Assembly: GCF_000621125.1 (NCBI RefSeq)
Contig: NZ_JHZC01000011.1
Coordinates: 62,001 to 126,000 of the forward strand
Length of the DNA stretch: 64,000 bases
Reading direction: 5' to 3'
Source: Maribacter antarcticus DSM 21422
Lineage (GTDB): Bacteria; Bacteroidota; Bacteroidia; Flavobacteriales; Flavobacteriaceae
Position 1 is the first letter of the stretch. Each line of letters starts with the position of its first letter. Of the stretch, positions 33,584 through 42,118 are shown piece after piece. The notes below the pieces were generated by a model. The model did no database searches. It had not been told where the DNA came from and worked only from the letters and a program-made list of their open reading frames with translations. Both the position numbers and the translations under genes were made by a program.

Positions 33584-35560
33584 ATGTATATGGCTATAGG
33601 AATTTTCCGCAACCATTTCAACTTCAAAGTAACAAGAACGCAACGTAGCATTTTAGCACTTGTTTATATGCTATTTTCTGCCACGCTGGCAGCCCAAACC
33701 GTGCCAGAAAATTTTAAGCAGCTTACCGATAGTCTTATTACAACTGCTCCAAGCTCCTTTACTGCAATCCATAAAGTAATGCGGGCTCACAGAACCGACA
33801 GCCTTTATATGCGCTTCTTTCGCCAAAGATCAAAAGAAATAGGATACATGGCCGGCGAATCCTATGCCCTAAGTGAATTGGGACGAACCTATCGTAATAT
33901 TTCGAACTATAGTAAAGCGATAGCGCTTCACCAAGAGGCCTTAGCAATTGCCAAAAAGGCCGATAACCTAGAGTTTAAGATTTCTAGCCTTAATTATTTA
34001 GGTGTGGTCTACAGGCGCACCTCTTCCGTAAGGACAGCTATGGACTTTAATCAGCAAGCATTAGAACTGGCCGAAGCCGTTAAAAATCCTTCGGAGGGAA
34101 TAAAACGAAGCATCAACGTTTCGTTAAACAGCGTAGGCAATCTCTACCTCACCCTAAAGCAGTATGACCTCGCCATCTCTTATTTTGAACGCTCTATAAA
34201 ACTAGAAGCAGAACTGAATAACATTTTGGGCTTGGCAATCAATCACCAAAATATAGGTAAATGCCAAGAAGAGCTGGGAGCGCTAGACCAAGCCCTAGAA
34301 AATTATAGCATATCTCTTTCCTATAACCAAGACATAAACAATACGATGGGACGCGTAATCTGTAAGAACAGTATTGCAAAAGTCTACATTAAAAAAGAAA
34401 AATACCAAGAAGCATTGAGACTTATTAAAGGGACTATGCCCATGGCAATGCAACTAGGAAATTCGTTTTTAATTGCAAGACTTTACAATAATTTGGGTTG
34501 GGCACAGATGAAGATGCACCAAAATGAGGATGCAGAACAAAGCTTATTAGAGGGATACTCGGTAGGTGAAAAACATAACCTAAGGGATGAACTAGCCCAA
34601 ACCAGCCACTTACTGTCAGAACTGTACGAAGTAAAAAAAGACTACCAAAAAGCCTTGAATTTCAAGACCAAAGCGATTAGCCTGGACCAAGAAATATTGA
34701 ATGAAGGCACTATACGCTATGTAAACGAAATCCTCTTCCGCTACGACTATGAAAAAAAAGGAAACGAGATAGCTGTTTTGGCAAAACAGAACGAGATCGT
34801 AAACCTCAAACTAAGGAAGAACAGGACGCTGCTGCTCATTGGAGCTTTGTCACTTATTCTTTTAGCTGGCATTCTGTATATCCTGTACCGACAATATCAA
34901 TTGAGCAATGAAAAAAAAATATTGACCTTGGAGCAGACCATGTTACGCAGCCAAATGAATCCGCATTTTCTATTTAATTCACTGAATTCTATCAAACTTT
35001 ACATTATCAACAACGAGAAAAAGAATGCGGTACATTACCTAAACAAATTCTCCAAGTTGGTTCGGAAAATTTTAGAAGCCTCCTCGCAAAGAGAAATCCC
35101 TTTGGCGGAGGAACTAGAAACAGTAGAACTTTATATGAACATAGAGAATATTCGATTTTCGAATGAAATCAACTTTAAGATAAATATAAGCGAAGATATT
35201 GATGTACATACCATAAAGCTTCCCTCACTCATCTTACAACCCTTTTTGGAAAATGCACTGTGGCACGGACTATCCTCAAAAGAGGGTGAAAAAAACATTA
35301 CGTTAGATGTCACATCCGGTGAAGACGGTTTTATAAATATTGCTATTACCGATGATGGAGTGGGACGCGATAAGGCGGAACAAATTAAAGAAAGCAAAGT
35401 TTTAAAACGAAAATCCATAGGTATCGATATCACGAAAGAACGACTTGCAAACTTCTCCAAAGACTATCAAAACTCCTTTCATGTGGAAATTATTGATATT
35501 TATAACGATTCAAACCTTCCTGCAGGTACAAAAATATTGCTTCATATTCCTACTATTTAA
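33584..35560 (+). CDS. TPR-containing LytS-type sensor histidine kinase
   Basis: A 658-residue membrane kinase. A signal or anchor at about 22-38 (ILALVYMLFSATLAAQ) precedes a periplasmic array of TPR repeats (about 75-390, for example ISNYSKAIALHQEALAIAKK and LKQYDLAISYFERSIKLE). A transmembrane segment follows at about 412-432. The cytoplasmic His_kinase domain holds MNPHFLFNSLNSIK, with His461 as phospho-acceptor, and an HATPase domain with PFLENALWHGL (N box) and DDGVGRDKA (G1 box). It belongs with the LytTR regulator just upstream. Sensing is probably by protein or peptide contact through the TPRs. Its last 8 bp overlap the convergent DUF3109 gene. Confidence 0.94.
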   Translation: MYMAIGIFRNHFNFKVTRTQRSILALVYMLFSATLAAQTVPENFKQLTDSLITTAPSSFTAIHKVMRAHRTDSLYMRFFRQRSKEIGYMAGESYALSELGRTYRNISNYSKAIALHQEALAIAKKADNLEFKISSLNYLGVVYRRTSSVRTAMDFNQQALELAEAVKNPSEGIKRSINVSLNSVGNLYLTLKQYDLAISYFERSIKLEAELNNILGLAINHQNIGKCQEELGALDQALENYSISLSYNQDINNTMGRVICKNSIAKVYIKKEKYQEALRLIKGTMPMAMQLGNSFLIARLYNNLGWAQMKMHQNEDAEQSLLEGYSVGEKHNLRDELAQTSHLLSELYEVKKDYQKALNFKTKAISLDQEILNEGTIRYVNEILFRYDYEKKGNEIAVLAKQNEIVNLKLRKNRTLLLIGALSLILLAGILYILYRQYQLSNEKKILTLEQTMLRSQMNPHFLFNSLNSIKLYIINNEKKNAVHYLNKFSKLVRKILEASSQREIPLAEELETVELYMNIENIRFSNEINFKINISEDIDVHTIKLPSLILQPFLENALWHGLSSKEGEKNITLDVTSGEDGFINIAITDDGVGRDKAEQIKESKVLKRKSIGIDITKERLANFSKDYQNSFHVEIIDIYNDSNLPAGTKILLHIPTI

Positions 35561-36122
35561 GATGCTCCTGAGCTACGGTTTCCAGTTGGGAATACCAGTC
35601 CTTACCAAACTTACGTATCAAGGCTTCCTTTACGAATTTATATACGGGCACTTGTAATTCCTCTCCCAAAGAACAGGCGGGATCACATATTTCCCATTTA
35701 TGGTAGTTCACCGCCGTCAATTCGTTGTATTCATGAATTCTTACGGGATACAAATGGCAAGAAACAGGTTTTCTCCATTTTATCTTCCCTTGGTTATAAG
35801 CCTCCTCTATACCGCATTTAGCCGTATTTTTATCATCAAAAAAAGCATAAGCGCATGCACTACCATTAATCAAAGGAGTTTCCCACTCCCCATCATCCCC
35901 TTTTACGAACGCTCCTTCTTCTTCTATTACCTGTATACCCTCTGCTCTTAAAAAAGGTTTTACTTTGGCATAAATATCTACTAAAATCTCTGTTTCCTTA
36001 TCTTCTAATGGTGCACCTGCATCACCATCTACACAGCAAGCACCTTTACATGCAGATAGGTTGCACACAAAATCATTCTCTATAATTTCTTCAGATACAA
36101 TAGTTTTTCCTAGTTGAAACAT
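35553..36122 (-). CDS. DUF3109 family cysteine-rich protein
   Basis: A 189-residue protein with the conserved Cys pattern of DUF3109: FVCNLSACKGACCVDGDAG near residues 18-36, SACAYAF and KCGIEEAYNQG further on, KPVSCHLYPVRI, and CDPACSLGEEL near 150. The spacing suggests a zinc or iron-sulfur site related to the YkgJ CxxCxxCC proteins. It is widespread in Bacteroidetes with no proven role. It converges with the kinase gene (8-bp overlap) and is divergent from marC. A TATCTTGC-like -7 element lies just upstream on this strand (about 36139-36146). Confidence 0.9.
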   Translation of the reverse strand: MFQLGKTIVSEEIIENDFVCNLSACKGACCVDGDAGAPLEDKETEILVDIYAKVKPFLRAEGIQVIEEEGAFVKGDDGEWETPLINGSACAYAFFDDKNTAKCGIEEAYNQGKIKWRKPVSCHLYPVRIHEYNELTAVNYHKWEICDPACSLGEELQVPVYKFVKEALIRKFGKDWYSQLETVAQEHLK

Positions 36123-36215
36123 TATACTTTTTTAGACTTGCAAGATACATCAATTAAAAGCTATCGGTAGGATTGATATTTTTAGAAATTAAAATTCAAA
36201 TGCGATTATTAAACG

Positions 36216-36223
36216 TAAATTTG
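36216..36223 (+). promoter_or_regulatory. -7 element of the marC-like gene
   Basis: TAAATTTG matches TAnnTTTG exactly and lies 17 nt before the ATG at 36240. Confidence 0.5.
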
Positions 36224-36239
36224 GGAAAATTTTCAAGGA

Positions 36240-36824
36240 ATGACATTCAATTTTGAACTTAGACAAATTGCAACAGCGAGTATGGTTCTTTTTGCTGTTA
36301 TAGATATTTTGGGAAGTATTCCGATTATTATAAGCCTACGTAAAAAAGTGGGGCATATACAATCCGAAAAAGCATCGATTGTTGCAGCCTGCATCATGGT
36401 GGCCTTTCTCTTTTTAGGAGAAGAAATACTAAAGCTTATCGGTATAGACGTAAACTCCTTTGCAGTTGCAGGAGCTTTTATTATTTTCTTTTTGGCTATC
36501 GAAATGATCTTAGGCATTACCCTTTACAAGGATGATGAACCAGATAGTGCCTCCGTTGTGCCTATCGCCTTCCCTTTGATTGCGGGCGCGGGAACCTTGA
36601 CCTCCCTACTTTCATTACGGGCGGAATATTACGTAGAAAATATTATCGTAGCGATTATCGTAAATATCATATTTGTATATGCGGTGTTAAAATCTTCCGT
36701 AAAACTGGAAAAATTTCTTGGAAAGAACGGGGTTAATGTTATCCGAAAAGTGTTTGGAGTAATTCTTTTGGCAATAGCTGTTAAATTGTTCGCTACAAAC
36801 ATCAACGAACTTTTTAACAAGTAA
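36240..36824 (+). CDS. MarC family integral membrane protein
   Basis: A 194-residue protein with six hydrophobic helices: LFAVIDILGSIPIIISL at the start, ASIVAACIMVAFLFLGEEIL, FAVAGAFIIFFLAIEMILG and VPIAFPLIAGAGTLTSLL are the conserved MarC features (PF01914). MarC/UPF0056 members are inner-membrane proteins once linked to multidrug resistance, and their transport substrate is unsettled. A consensus -7 box sits 17 nt upstream. A 69-residue membrane protein follows with its own promoter. Confidence 0.92.
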   Translation: MTFNFELRQIATASMVLFAVIDILGSIPIIISLRKKVGHIQSEKASIVAACIMVAFLFLGEEILKLIGIDVNSFAVAGAFIIFFLAIEMILGITLYKDDEPDSASVVPIAFPLIAGAGTLTSLLSLRAEYYVENIIVAIIVNIIFVYAVLKSSVKLEKFLGKNGVNVIRKVFGVILLAIAVKLFATNINELFNK

Positions 36825-36833
36825 AAAAGGGTG

Positions 36834-36841
36834 TATTTTTG
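36834..36841 (+). promoter_or_regulatory. -7 element of the 69-residue membrane gene
   Basis: TATTTTTG matches TAnnTTTG and ends 11 nt before the ATG at 36853, just after the marC stop. Confidence 0.5.
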
Positions 36842-36852
36842 CAGTAATAATA

Positions 36853-37062
36853 ATGATTATGAACAAAACTTTTTCGATTATACTAATTGTACTTGCCCTA
36901 GCATTAATTGCTTATAACGTAACCTTAGTAAATTTTACCGCCCCATTTCAAGGCGATAGCACTGTGGCACTTATTGGAATTATGGCTTCGTTATGCGCCA
37001 TTGTTCTGCTGTTACTCTATATAACAAGTAAAAAGGTACAACAAAAAGTTAATGAGGACTAA
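36853..37062 (+). CDS. Small two-helix membrane protein
   Basis: A 69-residue product with two membrane helices (about 5-24 IILIVLALALIAYNVTLV and 38-58 VALIGIMASLCAIVLLLL) and a short basic/acidic tail (TSKKVQQKVNED). The loop contains FTAPFQGDSTVA. The ATG at 36853 is followed closely by another at 36859, and either may be used. The layout is common in Flavobacteriaceae and the function is unknown. It has its own -7 element in the 28 bp after marC, so it may be expressed separately. Confidence 0.75.
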   Translation: MIMNKTFSIILIVLALALIAYNVTLVNFTAPFQGDSTVALIGIMASLCAIVLLLLYITSKKVQQKVNED

Positions 37063-37206
37063 TTCCGCCTTTTTGCTTTAATGACTTATAAGGTTCGTTA
37101 TATGCTTTGTAGCATCTGAAACTTAGCTAAAATACCTTTTAGGTATATGGCTCTAAAAAAATCCTACAAAACAGAACCATAGCTATTCTAGTCGAGTGAT
37201 GAAAAT

Positions 37207-38832
37207 TTAATTGATCGCCTCAATGGCGTTAGCCTCTTCTTGCTGAACGGCAGGATTATCCAACTCCAATACTTTTTGAAGCATCGCGTCTCTCTTGCCT
37301 TTAATATTAGCATGTGCATTAGCATCGAATAATTGTTCTCCCAAAGCGGCTTTTAGATACAGTTTAATACCTTCTTGATTGCCATAAAAATCCATGGATA
37401 ATTCTCTTTTTAAAGAATAGTCCACAAAATTCTGGAACAGAATATCGTCTACTTTAAATTCCTTGACAAACTCCGTTGCCGAAAGCTGATTGTACCGGCT
37501 TCTATCCTCATCCAAATGCTCAAAAATAAAGAATGATAGAAAACCATAACTATCCATACTTTGCACTGCTTCTTCTTCATTGGAGCCAATTGGCACGAAT
37601 ACATCTGGGATAATACCACCACCACCATAGACCACTTTACCTTTTGGCGTCTTAAATTTTAGGGAATCGGCGACCTTTATACTATCTACCGAAAAAAGTT
37701 CTCCATTATGGAAGCGCTCCTTAAAACGTTTGTAATAATCTTTATTTCCCTTTTGGTAATCCTTTTGAATACTGCGCCCCGTTGGGGTATAATACCTAGA
37801 TACGGTTAACCGTATGGCAGAACCATCTCCCAATGCCATTTCACGCTGTACCAATCCTTTTCCAAAAGAACGACGTCCCACAATAGTACCCACATCGTTA
37901 TCCTGCAAGGCACCGGCAATTATTTCACTGGCAGAAGCGGAACGCTCGTTTATGAGCACATAAATAGGTTTGTCCTCAAAACTGCCTTTGTCCGTGGCGT
38001 ACGACTTGTCTATCTTTCCTCTTTTATTTTTTGTGAATAGGATGAGTTTATCATCCTTTAAGAATTCGTCTGCCATTTGCTCTGCAACACCTAAATAACC
38101 ACCTGGATTATCACGTAAATCCAAAACCAGTTTCTGTGCCCCTTTTCGCTGTAGTTTGGTCAAGGCCGATTTGAATTCCCTATAGGTAGATTCTGCAAAA
38201 CGATTGACTTTAATATACCCCATGTCAGCTGTTAGCATGTAGTAGGACTCCACACTTTTAATAGGCACTATTCCTCTTTTGACATCTATCGTTACGATTT
38301 TATCCTCAGATTTACGATATACCGTCAATTTAACCTTAGTGCCTTCTTTTCCTTTTAGTTTATCAACAATAACATCACTAGGCATACCTTTACCATAAAG
38401 TGTATCAGTATCCGCCATTAATATTCGGTCACCCGCTCTTATACCTTTTACATCACTTGGGCCACCTTTTACAGCTCTAATTACAGCTATGGAATCCTTA
38501 TAGGGATAAAAATTTACTCCAATACCCACAAAGTCACCTTTCATATTCTCTGATACCCGTGCCATATCCTCTTCTGGAATATAAACCGAATGTGGATCGA
38601 GTTTTTCTAAAATACTATTTACCGTAACATCTACGATACTATCGGTATCAATATCGTCCACGTACTCATAATCGATATAATCTATGAGACGGTTCAGCTT
38701 GTCCTTTTTGGAGTTTGTAGTGAAAAGTCGCTCTGGAGTATCGTTATAATGCAATTTACCACCCACAAAAACGCCCAAGGCCAAAGCCGCAGCGATTAGG
38801 GTAGGTATTAAGTAGGTGTGTTTCTTTTTCAT
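37207..38832 (-). CDS. S41 family C-terminal processing peptidase
   Basis: A 541-residue periplasmic protease. The N-terminal signal/anchor (LIPTLIAAALALGVFVGG) is followed by a helical region, a PDZ domain (about 85-165, with FVGIGVNFYPYKDSIAV and GIRAGDRILMADTDTL) and the S41 core: LDLRDNPGGYLGVAEQM, NERSASASEIIAGALQDND with the nucleophilic Ser, and RRSFGKGLVQ with the catalytic Lys. It trims or degrades C-terminal tails of envelope proteins, like CtpA/Prc. It is 17 bp downstream of the dCMP deaminase gene. Confidence 0.95.
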   Translation of the reverse strand: MKKKHTYLIPTLIAAALALGVFVGGKLHYNDTPERLFTTNSKKDKLNRLIDYIDYEYVDDIDTDSIVDVTVNSILEKLDPHSVYIPEEDMARVSENMKGDFVGIGVNFYPYKDSIAVIRAVKGGPSDVKGIRAGDRILMADTDTLYGKGMPSDVIVDKLKGKEGTKVKLTVYRKSEDKIVTIDVKRGIVPIKSVESYYMLTADMGYIKVNRFAESTYREFKSALTKLQRKGAQKLVLDLRDNPGGYLGVAEQMADEFLKDDKLILFTKNKRGKIDKSYATDKGSFEDKPIYVLINERSASASEIIAGALQDNDVGTIVGRRSFGKGLVQREMALGDGSAIRLTVSRYYTPTGRSIQKDYQKGNKDYYKRFKERFHNGELFSVDSIKVADSLKFKTPKGKVVYGGGGIIPDVFVPIGSNEEEAVQSMDSYGFLSFFIFEHLDEDRSRYNQLSATEFVKEFKVDDILFQNFVDYSLKRELSMDFYGNQEGIKLYLKAALGEQLFDANAHANIKGKRDAMLQKVLELDNPAVQQEEANAIEAIN

Positions 38833-38849
38833 TTATTTCACTTTGGGTT

Positions 38850-39281
38850 CTAAGCTTCTATTGTGGGTATATGGACCAACTCCACCCCGGCTTTTTCCAA
38901 AAAATCTAGACCGGAATTATCTTTGTATCCTTTTTGATACACTACACGATTTATGCCCGACTGGTGTATCAGCTTACTACATTCTCTGCAAGGCGATAGG
39001 GTTATATATAATGTTGCATCTTGGCAAGACTGTGTGGAACCTGCCACTTTTAATATGGCATTGGCCTCTGCATGTAATACATACCATTTAGTATAGCCTT
39101 CCTCATCTTCGCAAAAATTCTCGAATCCCGTGGGCGTGCCATTGTATCCATCTGAAATAATCATTCGACCCTTAACAATAATAGCACCTACCTGTTTACG
39201 TTCGCAGAAGGATAATTTGCCCCATTCTTGTGCCATTCTTAAATAGGCCTTATCGTATTTCTCCTGTTTGCTTTTCTTCAT
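38850..39281 (-). CDS. dCMP deaminase family protein
   Basis: A 143-residue zinc deaminase of the ComEB/dCMP deaminase group, likely converting dCMP to dUMP for thymidylate synthesis. The start at 39281 (MKKSKQEKYDKAYLRMAQ) is the family's usual first segment; an in-frame ATG at 39341 would add 20 residues without family support. The zinc ligands are in VLHAEANAI (His and catalytic Glu) and LSPCRECSKLIHQ (two Cys), and GYNGTPTGFENFCEDE is the characteristic loop. It is transcribed with the S41 protease gene, and the HupE gene lies upstream. Confidence 0.93.
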   Translation of the reverse strand: MKKSKQEKYDKAYLRMAQEWGKLSFCERKQVGAIIVKGRMIISDGYNGTPTGFENFCEDEEGYTKWYVLHAEANAILKVAGSTQSCQDATLYITLSPCRECSKLIHQSGINRVVYQKGYKDNSGLDFLEKAGVELVHIPTIEA

Positions 39282-39370
39282 TCCCATTGCTTCAATAGCA
39301 GCATATACCTCTAAGGTACGGGGCTTAATTCCCTCCCACAACCTTATAAGTTAAATTTAACAATAGCGCC

Positions 39371-39955
39371 TTACCAAGGAAAGGTATTATACAATAAGGG
39401 TATTGTAATCAACATGATAATTACACTGGTCACAGAGACAAAAGCTGCTTGCTTAATTTTTAAGACGGACCTACAGAGATAAGCGAACAAGAGCACTAAC
39501 AGCACAATAATAACCTGCGAAAGCTCTATTCCTAGGGCAAAACCCAAAAGCGGCGCCACCTTTTCCTCTGAATCAGTCACCAACATCTTAAAATAATTAG
39601 AGAAACCGAAGCCGTGTATCAACCCAAAAAATACCGTAGCGACCATGTGCCATAGCAAACTTTTATAGGCTGTTTGGTTTCTTAGTTTCAGGATGTTGTA
39701 TAGCGCAGTCAATACTATAGTCACAGGAATCAAAAACTCAATCAAGGAAACGTCTACTGTTACTATTTCAAATGCCGATAGCGCCAAGGATAAACAATGC
39801 GATATGGTAAAAATAGTTGCAAGCCATAAGACGTTTGCCCAATTTTTAAAAGTAAAAGGGATGGCTAAGGCCGAAAGAAATAAAATATGATCGTACGCAT
39901 TACGATCCAACACGTGGTCCAGACCTAGTTGTATGTAAAACCAAAACTCTTGCAT
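39371..39955 (-). CDS. HupE/UreJ family membrane protein
   Basis: A 194-residue protein with about six hydrophobic helices. The N-terminal FYIQLGLDHVLDRNAYDHILF segment, the HCLSLALSAF helix start and the GLIHGFGFSNYF motif are conserved His-bearing features of HupE/UreJ_2 proteins, which are proposed metal (nickel or cobalt) permeases. No nickel enzyme gene is in sight here. Flavobacteria commonly carry a copy of this type without urease or hydrogenase, so the cargo is uncertain. Confidence 0.88.
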   Translation of the reverse strand: MQEFWFYIQLGLDHVLDRNAYDHILFLSALAIPFTFKNWANVLWLATIFTISHCLSLALSAFEIVTVDVSLIEFLIPVTIVLTALYNILKLRNQTAYKSLLWHMVATVFFGLIHGFGFSNYFKMLVTDSEEKVAPLLGFALGIELSQVIIVLLVLLFAYLCRSVLKIKQAAFVSVTSVIIMLITIPLLYNTFPW

Positions 39956-40010
39956 AATACTATATTTAAATAGCTTCTTCTATATACTCTATATTATGTG
40001 TCCTTGCTTA

Positions 40011-40751
40011 CTATCCAATATCACGCTCTTTTTGAATGGTCTCGTAAGCACTTTGCACTTCCTTAAATTTCTCTTCTGCTCCTTTTTTAATGGCTTCGTC
40101 TTGGGTATTTACGCGATCGGGATGATACTTCTTCGCCATTTCTCGGTAGGCCTTTTTCACTTCTTGATCCGTAGATGATTTTTGGATATCTAAAATCTTG
40201 TACGAATTGTCCGCCGATTTAATGAACATCGCCATAATACTCTCGAAATCACGTAAACCTACCCTTAAATATCCTGCAATCTCTCTTAACTTACTTATTT
40301 CGGGGTTGCTGATGCTACCATCGGCCTGTGCGATGCCAAATAGGAAATGGAGCAACTGTAAACGCACCTCGTACCGAGTGCGCTGTGTTAAGAAAGTACA
40401 TATCCGCTGCGCAGAAATCTCTCTTTTTTTATTCACCTCATTAAAGGTTCTAAAAATAGCATTCGCCTTTTCTTTACCGTACGTGCCTACAAAATATTGA
40501 CGCACATAATCCATTTCACTTTGGCTTACCTGTCCGTCTGCTTTAATCACGATAGAGCAAAGCGACAAAAGGTTCAATTCAAAATCTGCGGGCGACACGG
40601 ACTGTCTTGTCATGTCGCCAAATACACTTTTGGCCCCTCCAGATTTGGAGCGAAAAAGACTATCCAATACACTTCCTACAAAAAAGCCTAAAAACGCTCC
40701 GCCTATTCCTCTAATAAAAAACCCTACAAAGGCACCTACCCATTTAATCAT
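40011..40751 (-). CDS. TerB/DnaJ-domain co-chaperone-like protein
   Basis: A 246-residue protein with a membrane-leaning N-terminus (WVGAFVGFFIRGIGGAFLGFFVGSVL with glycine zippers; stretches quoted are shorter than the full segment), a TerB-like helical domain (about 60-180, for example LLSLCSIVIKADGQVSQSE) and a C-terminal J domain (about 185-246) with YHPDRVN carrying the HPD triad that stimulates Hsp70 ATPase. The order membrane-TerB-J is that of DjlA. A consensus -7 box lies 21 bp upstream. It is likely a DnaK partner at the inner membrane. Confidence 0.9.
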   Translation of the reverse strand: MIKWVGAFVGFFIRGIGGAFLGFFVGSVLDSLFRSKSGGAKSVFGDMTRQSVSPADFELNLLSLCSIVIKADGQVSQSEMDYVRQYFVGTYGKEKANAIFRTFNEVNKKREISAQRICTFLTQRTRYEVRLQLLHFLFGIAQADGSISNPEISKLREIAGYLRVGLRDFESIMAMFIKSADNSYKILDIQKSSTDQEVKKAYREMAKKYHPDRVNTQDEAIKKGAEEKFKEVQSAYETIQKERDIG

Positions 40752-40771
40752 AATACATCTTAGCTAATTCG

Positions 40772-40779
40772 CAAAGATA
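40772..40779 (-). promoter_or_regulatory. -7 element of the TerB/DnaJ gene
   Basis: CAAAGATA on the plus strand reads TATCTTTG on the minus strand, identical to the box in front of yicC. The leader would be about 15 nt. Confidence 0.55.
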
Positions 40780-40846
40780 AATTATTAAGCAGAGAACAAA
40801 TGACTAATGAAACGTTAAGTGTTCTTAAGGGGAAATACAAAATGAT

Positions 40847-40854
40847 TACATTTG
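40847..40854 (+). promoter_or_regulatory. -7 element of the bacilliredoxin gene
   Basis: TACATTTG matches TAnnTTTG and lies 31 nt before the ATG at 40886. Confidence 0.5.
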
Positions 40855-40885
40855 AAAATAAAGTTTTAATTTAAAAAAATAGACT

Positions 40886-41296
40886 ATGTATCCTGCAGAA
40901 TTAGTAAAACCTATGAGAGACGACTTGGCATCTGCCGGGTTTGAAGAATTACATACAGTAGAAGCGGTAGAAAATGCTATTAAAAAAGAAGGAACTACAC
41001 TAGTAGTAGTAAATTCTGTTTGTGGTTGTGCTGCTGCAAATGCAAGACCAGCTGCAAAAATGAGCTTGCAACACGCCAAAAAACCAGACCATGCCGTAAC
41101 AGTATTCGCTGGTGTTGATACCGATGCGGTGACAGCAGCCAGAAACCTTATGGTTCCTTTTCCTCCCTCATCACCTTCAATGGCCTTGTTCAAGGACGGA
41201 GAATTGGTGCACATGATTGAGCGTCATCACATCGAGGGAAGACCAGCCGAAATGATTTCCGAGAATTTGATACAAGCTTACGACGAGTTCTGTTAG
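40886..41296 (+). CDS. BrxA/BrxB-type bacilliredoxin (YphP/YqiW family)
   Basis: A 136-residue thioredoxin-fold protein. The active site is the CGC motif in VNSVCGCAAANARPA (about residues 51-65), the hallmark of the family, and MYPAELVKPMRDDLASAGF is its conserved start. HHIEGRPAEMISENLIQAYDEFC closes it (quoted here in parts: HHIEGRPAEMI and LIQAYDEFC). Bacilliredoxins reverse mixed disulfides with bacillithiol, and many Bacteroidetes make that thiol. The gene stands alone between its own promoter and a strong terminator. Confidence 0.95.
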   Translation: MYPAELVKPMRDDLASAGFEELHTVEAVENAIKKEGTTLVVVNSVCGCAAANARPAAKMSLQHAKKPDHAVTVFAGVDTDAVTAARNLMVPFPPSSPSMALFKDGELVHMIERHHIEGRPAEMISENLIQAYDEFC

Positions 41297-41340
41297 AATA
41301 ACGGTGCCTAAATTTCCTTTATAAAGGAAAAATTAAAATA

Positions 41341-41369
41341 AAAAACCACTTCAATTGAAGTGGTTTTTT
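41341..41369 (+). terminator. Intrinsic terminator of the bacilliredoxin gene
   Basis: ACCACTTC (41345-41352) pairs with GAAGTGGT (41357-41364) around AATT, extended by an A-run paired with the T-run to 41369. The same T-run contributes the first base of the next promoter. Confidence 0.85.
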
Positions 41370-41376
41370 ATTTTTG
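41369..41376 (+). promoter_or_regulatory. -7 element of plsC, overlapping the upstream terminator
   Basis: TATTTTTG (TAnnTTTG) begins at the last T of the terminator tract. It ends 4 nt before the ATG at 41381, so transcription would start at or within a base or two of the start codon. The -33 position would fall inside the terminator hairpin and shows no TTTG. Confidence 0.55.
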
Positions 41377-41380
41377 CACC

Positions 41381-42118
41381 ATGCAAAAGATACTAGCCTA
41401 TCCATTTACCCTTATCTTTTTCATCGCTTTTGGAGCGGCGTTGCTATTTTTTCATCCCATTATTTGGATCTGTCATCGTGTTTTTGGCTATAATGGTATA
41501 AAACGCGCTATAAGTGTGCTTAACCTCACACTCATCCGCACGACTAATCTTTTGGGAACTACCTATCGCTTTACAAACAATCACGATATTCCTTTGGATA
41601 GGCCATTGATTATTGTCACCAACCACCAAAGTATGTACGATATACCCCCCATTATCTGGTACATGCGCAAATACCACCCAAAATTTGTGAGCAAAAAGGA
41701 ACTAGGAAGTGGTATTCCAAGTGTTTCCTATAATTTAAAACATGGCGGCGCTGCATTGATAGACCGTAACGATGGTAAATCTGCCCTCATGGCAATTGGA
41801 AGACTGGGTAGCTATGTGGAAAAGCACAATAGAGCAGCCGTAATTTTTCCGGAAGGTACCCGAAGCAGAGACGGGCACCCCAAACCCTTTAAACCTATGG
41901 GGCTTAAAATGCTATTAAAAAAAGCGCCATCGGCCCTTATCGTTCCTATTAGCATTAACAACTCCTGGAAGCTGGTGCAGTATGGGAAATACCCCATGGG
42001 ATTGGGTGCAAAGGTGTCTTTTGATGTGCACCAACCCCTAGAAAACCATGGAGATCTGGATGAACTCATTATCCAAATAGAAACCGCCGTTAATTCTGGC
42101 ATAACCTCTTTAAAATGA
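41381..42118 (+). CDS. 1-acyl-sn-glycerol-3-phosphate acyltransferase (PlsC-like)
   Basis: A 245-residue inner-membrane acyltransferase. The start at 41381 places MQKILAYPFTLIFFIAF first; an upstream in-frame codon at 41360 lies in the terminator and is rejected. One or two N-terminal membrane segments precede the catalytic motifs: NHQSMYD (HX4D, about residue 88), the GGAALIDRND segment and the phosphate-binding FPEGTRSRDG (about 152), then LIVPISINNSW. It transfers an acyl chain to lysophosphatidate in phospholipid synthesis. The HD-hydrolase gene starts inside its stop (4-bp ATGA overlap). Confidence 0.93.
   Translation: MQKILAYPFTLIFFIAFGAALLFFHPIIWICHRVFGYNGIKRAISVLNLTLIRTTNLLGTTYRFTNNHDIPLDRPLIIVTNHQSMYDIPPIIWYMRKYHPKFVSKKELGSGIPSVSYNLKHGGAALIDRNDGKSALMAIGRLGSYVEKHNRAAVIFPEGTRSRDGHPKPFKPMGLKMLLKKAPSALIVPISINNSWKLVQYGKYPMGLGAKVSFDVHQPLENHGDLDELIIQIETAVNSGITSLK

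Noticed and set aside
39282..39341. N-terminal extension of the dCMP deaminase to the ATG at 39341
   Set aside because: The 20 extra residues have no family similarity and the usual MKKSKQEKYD start is at 39281.
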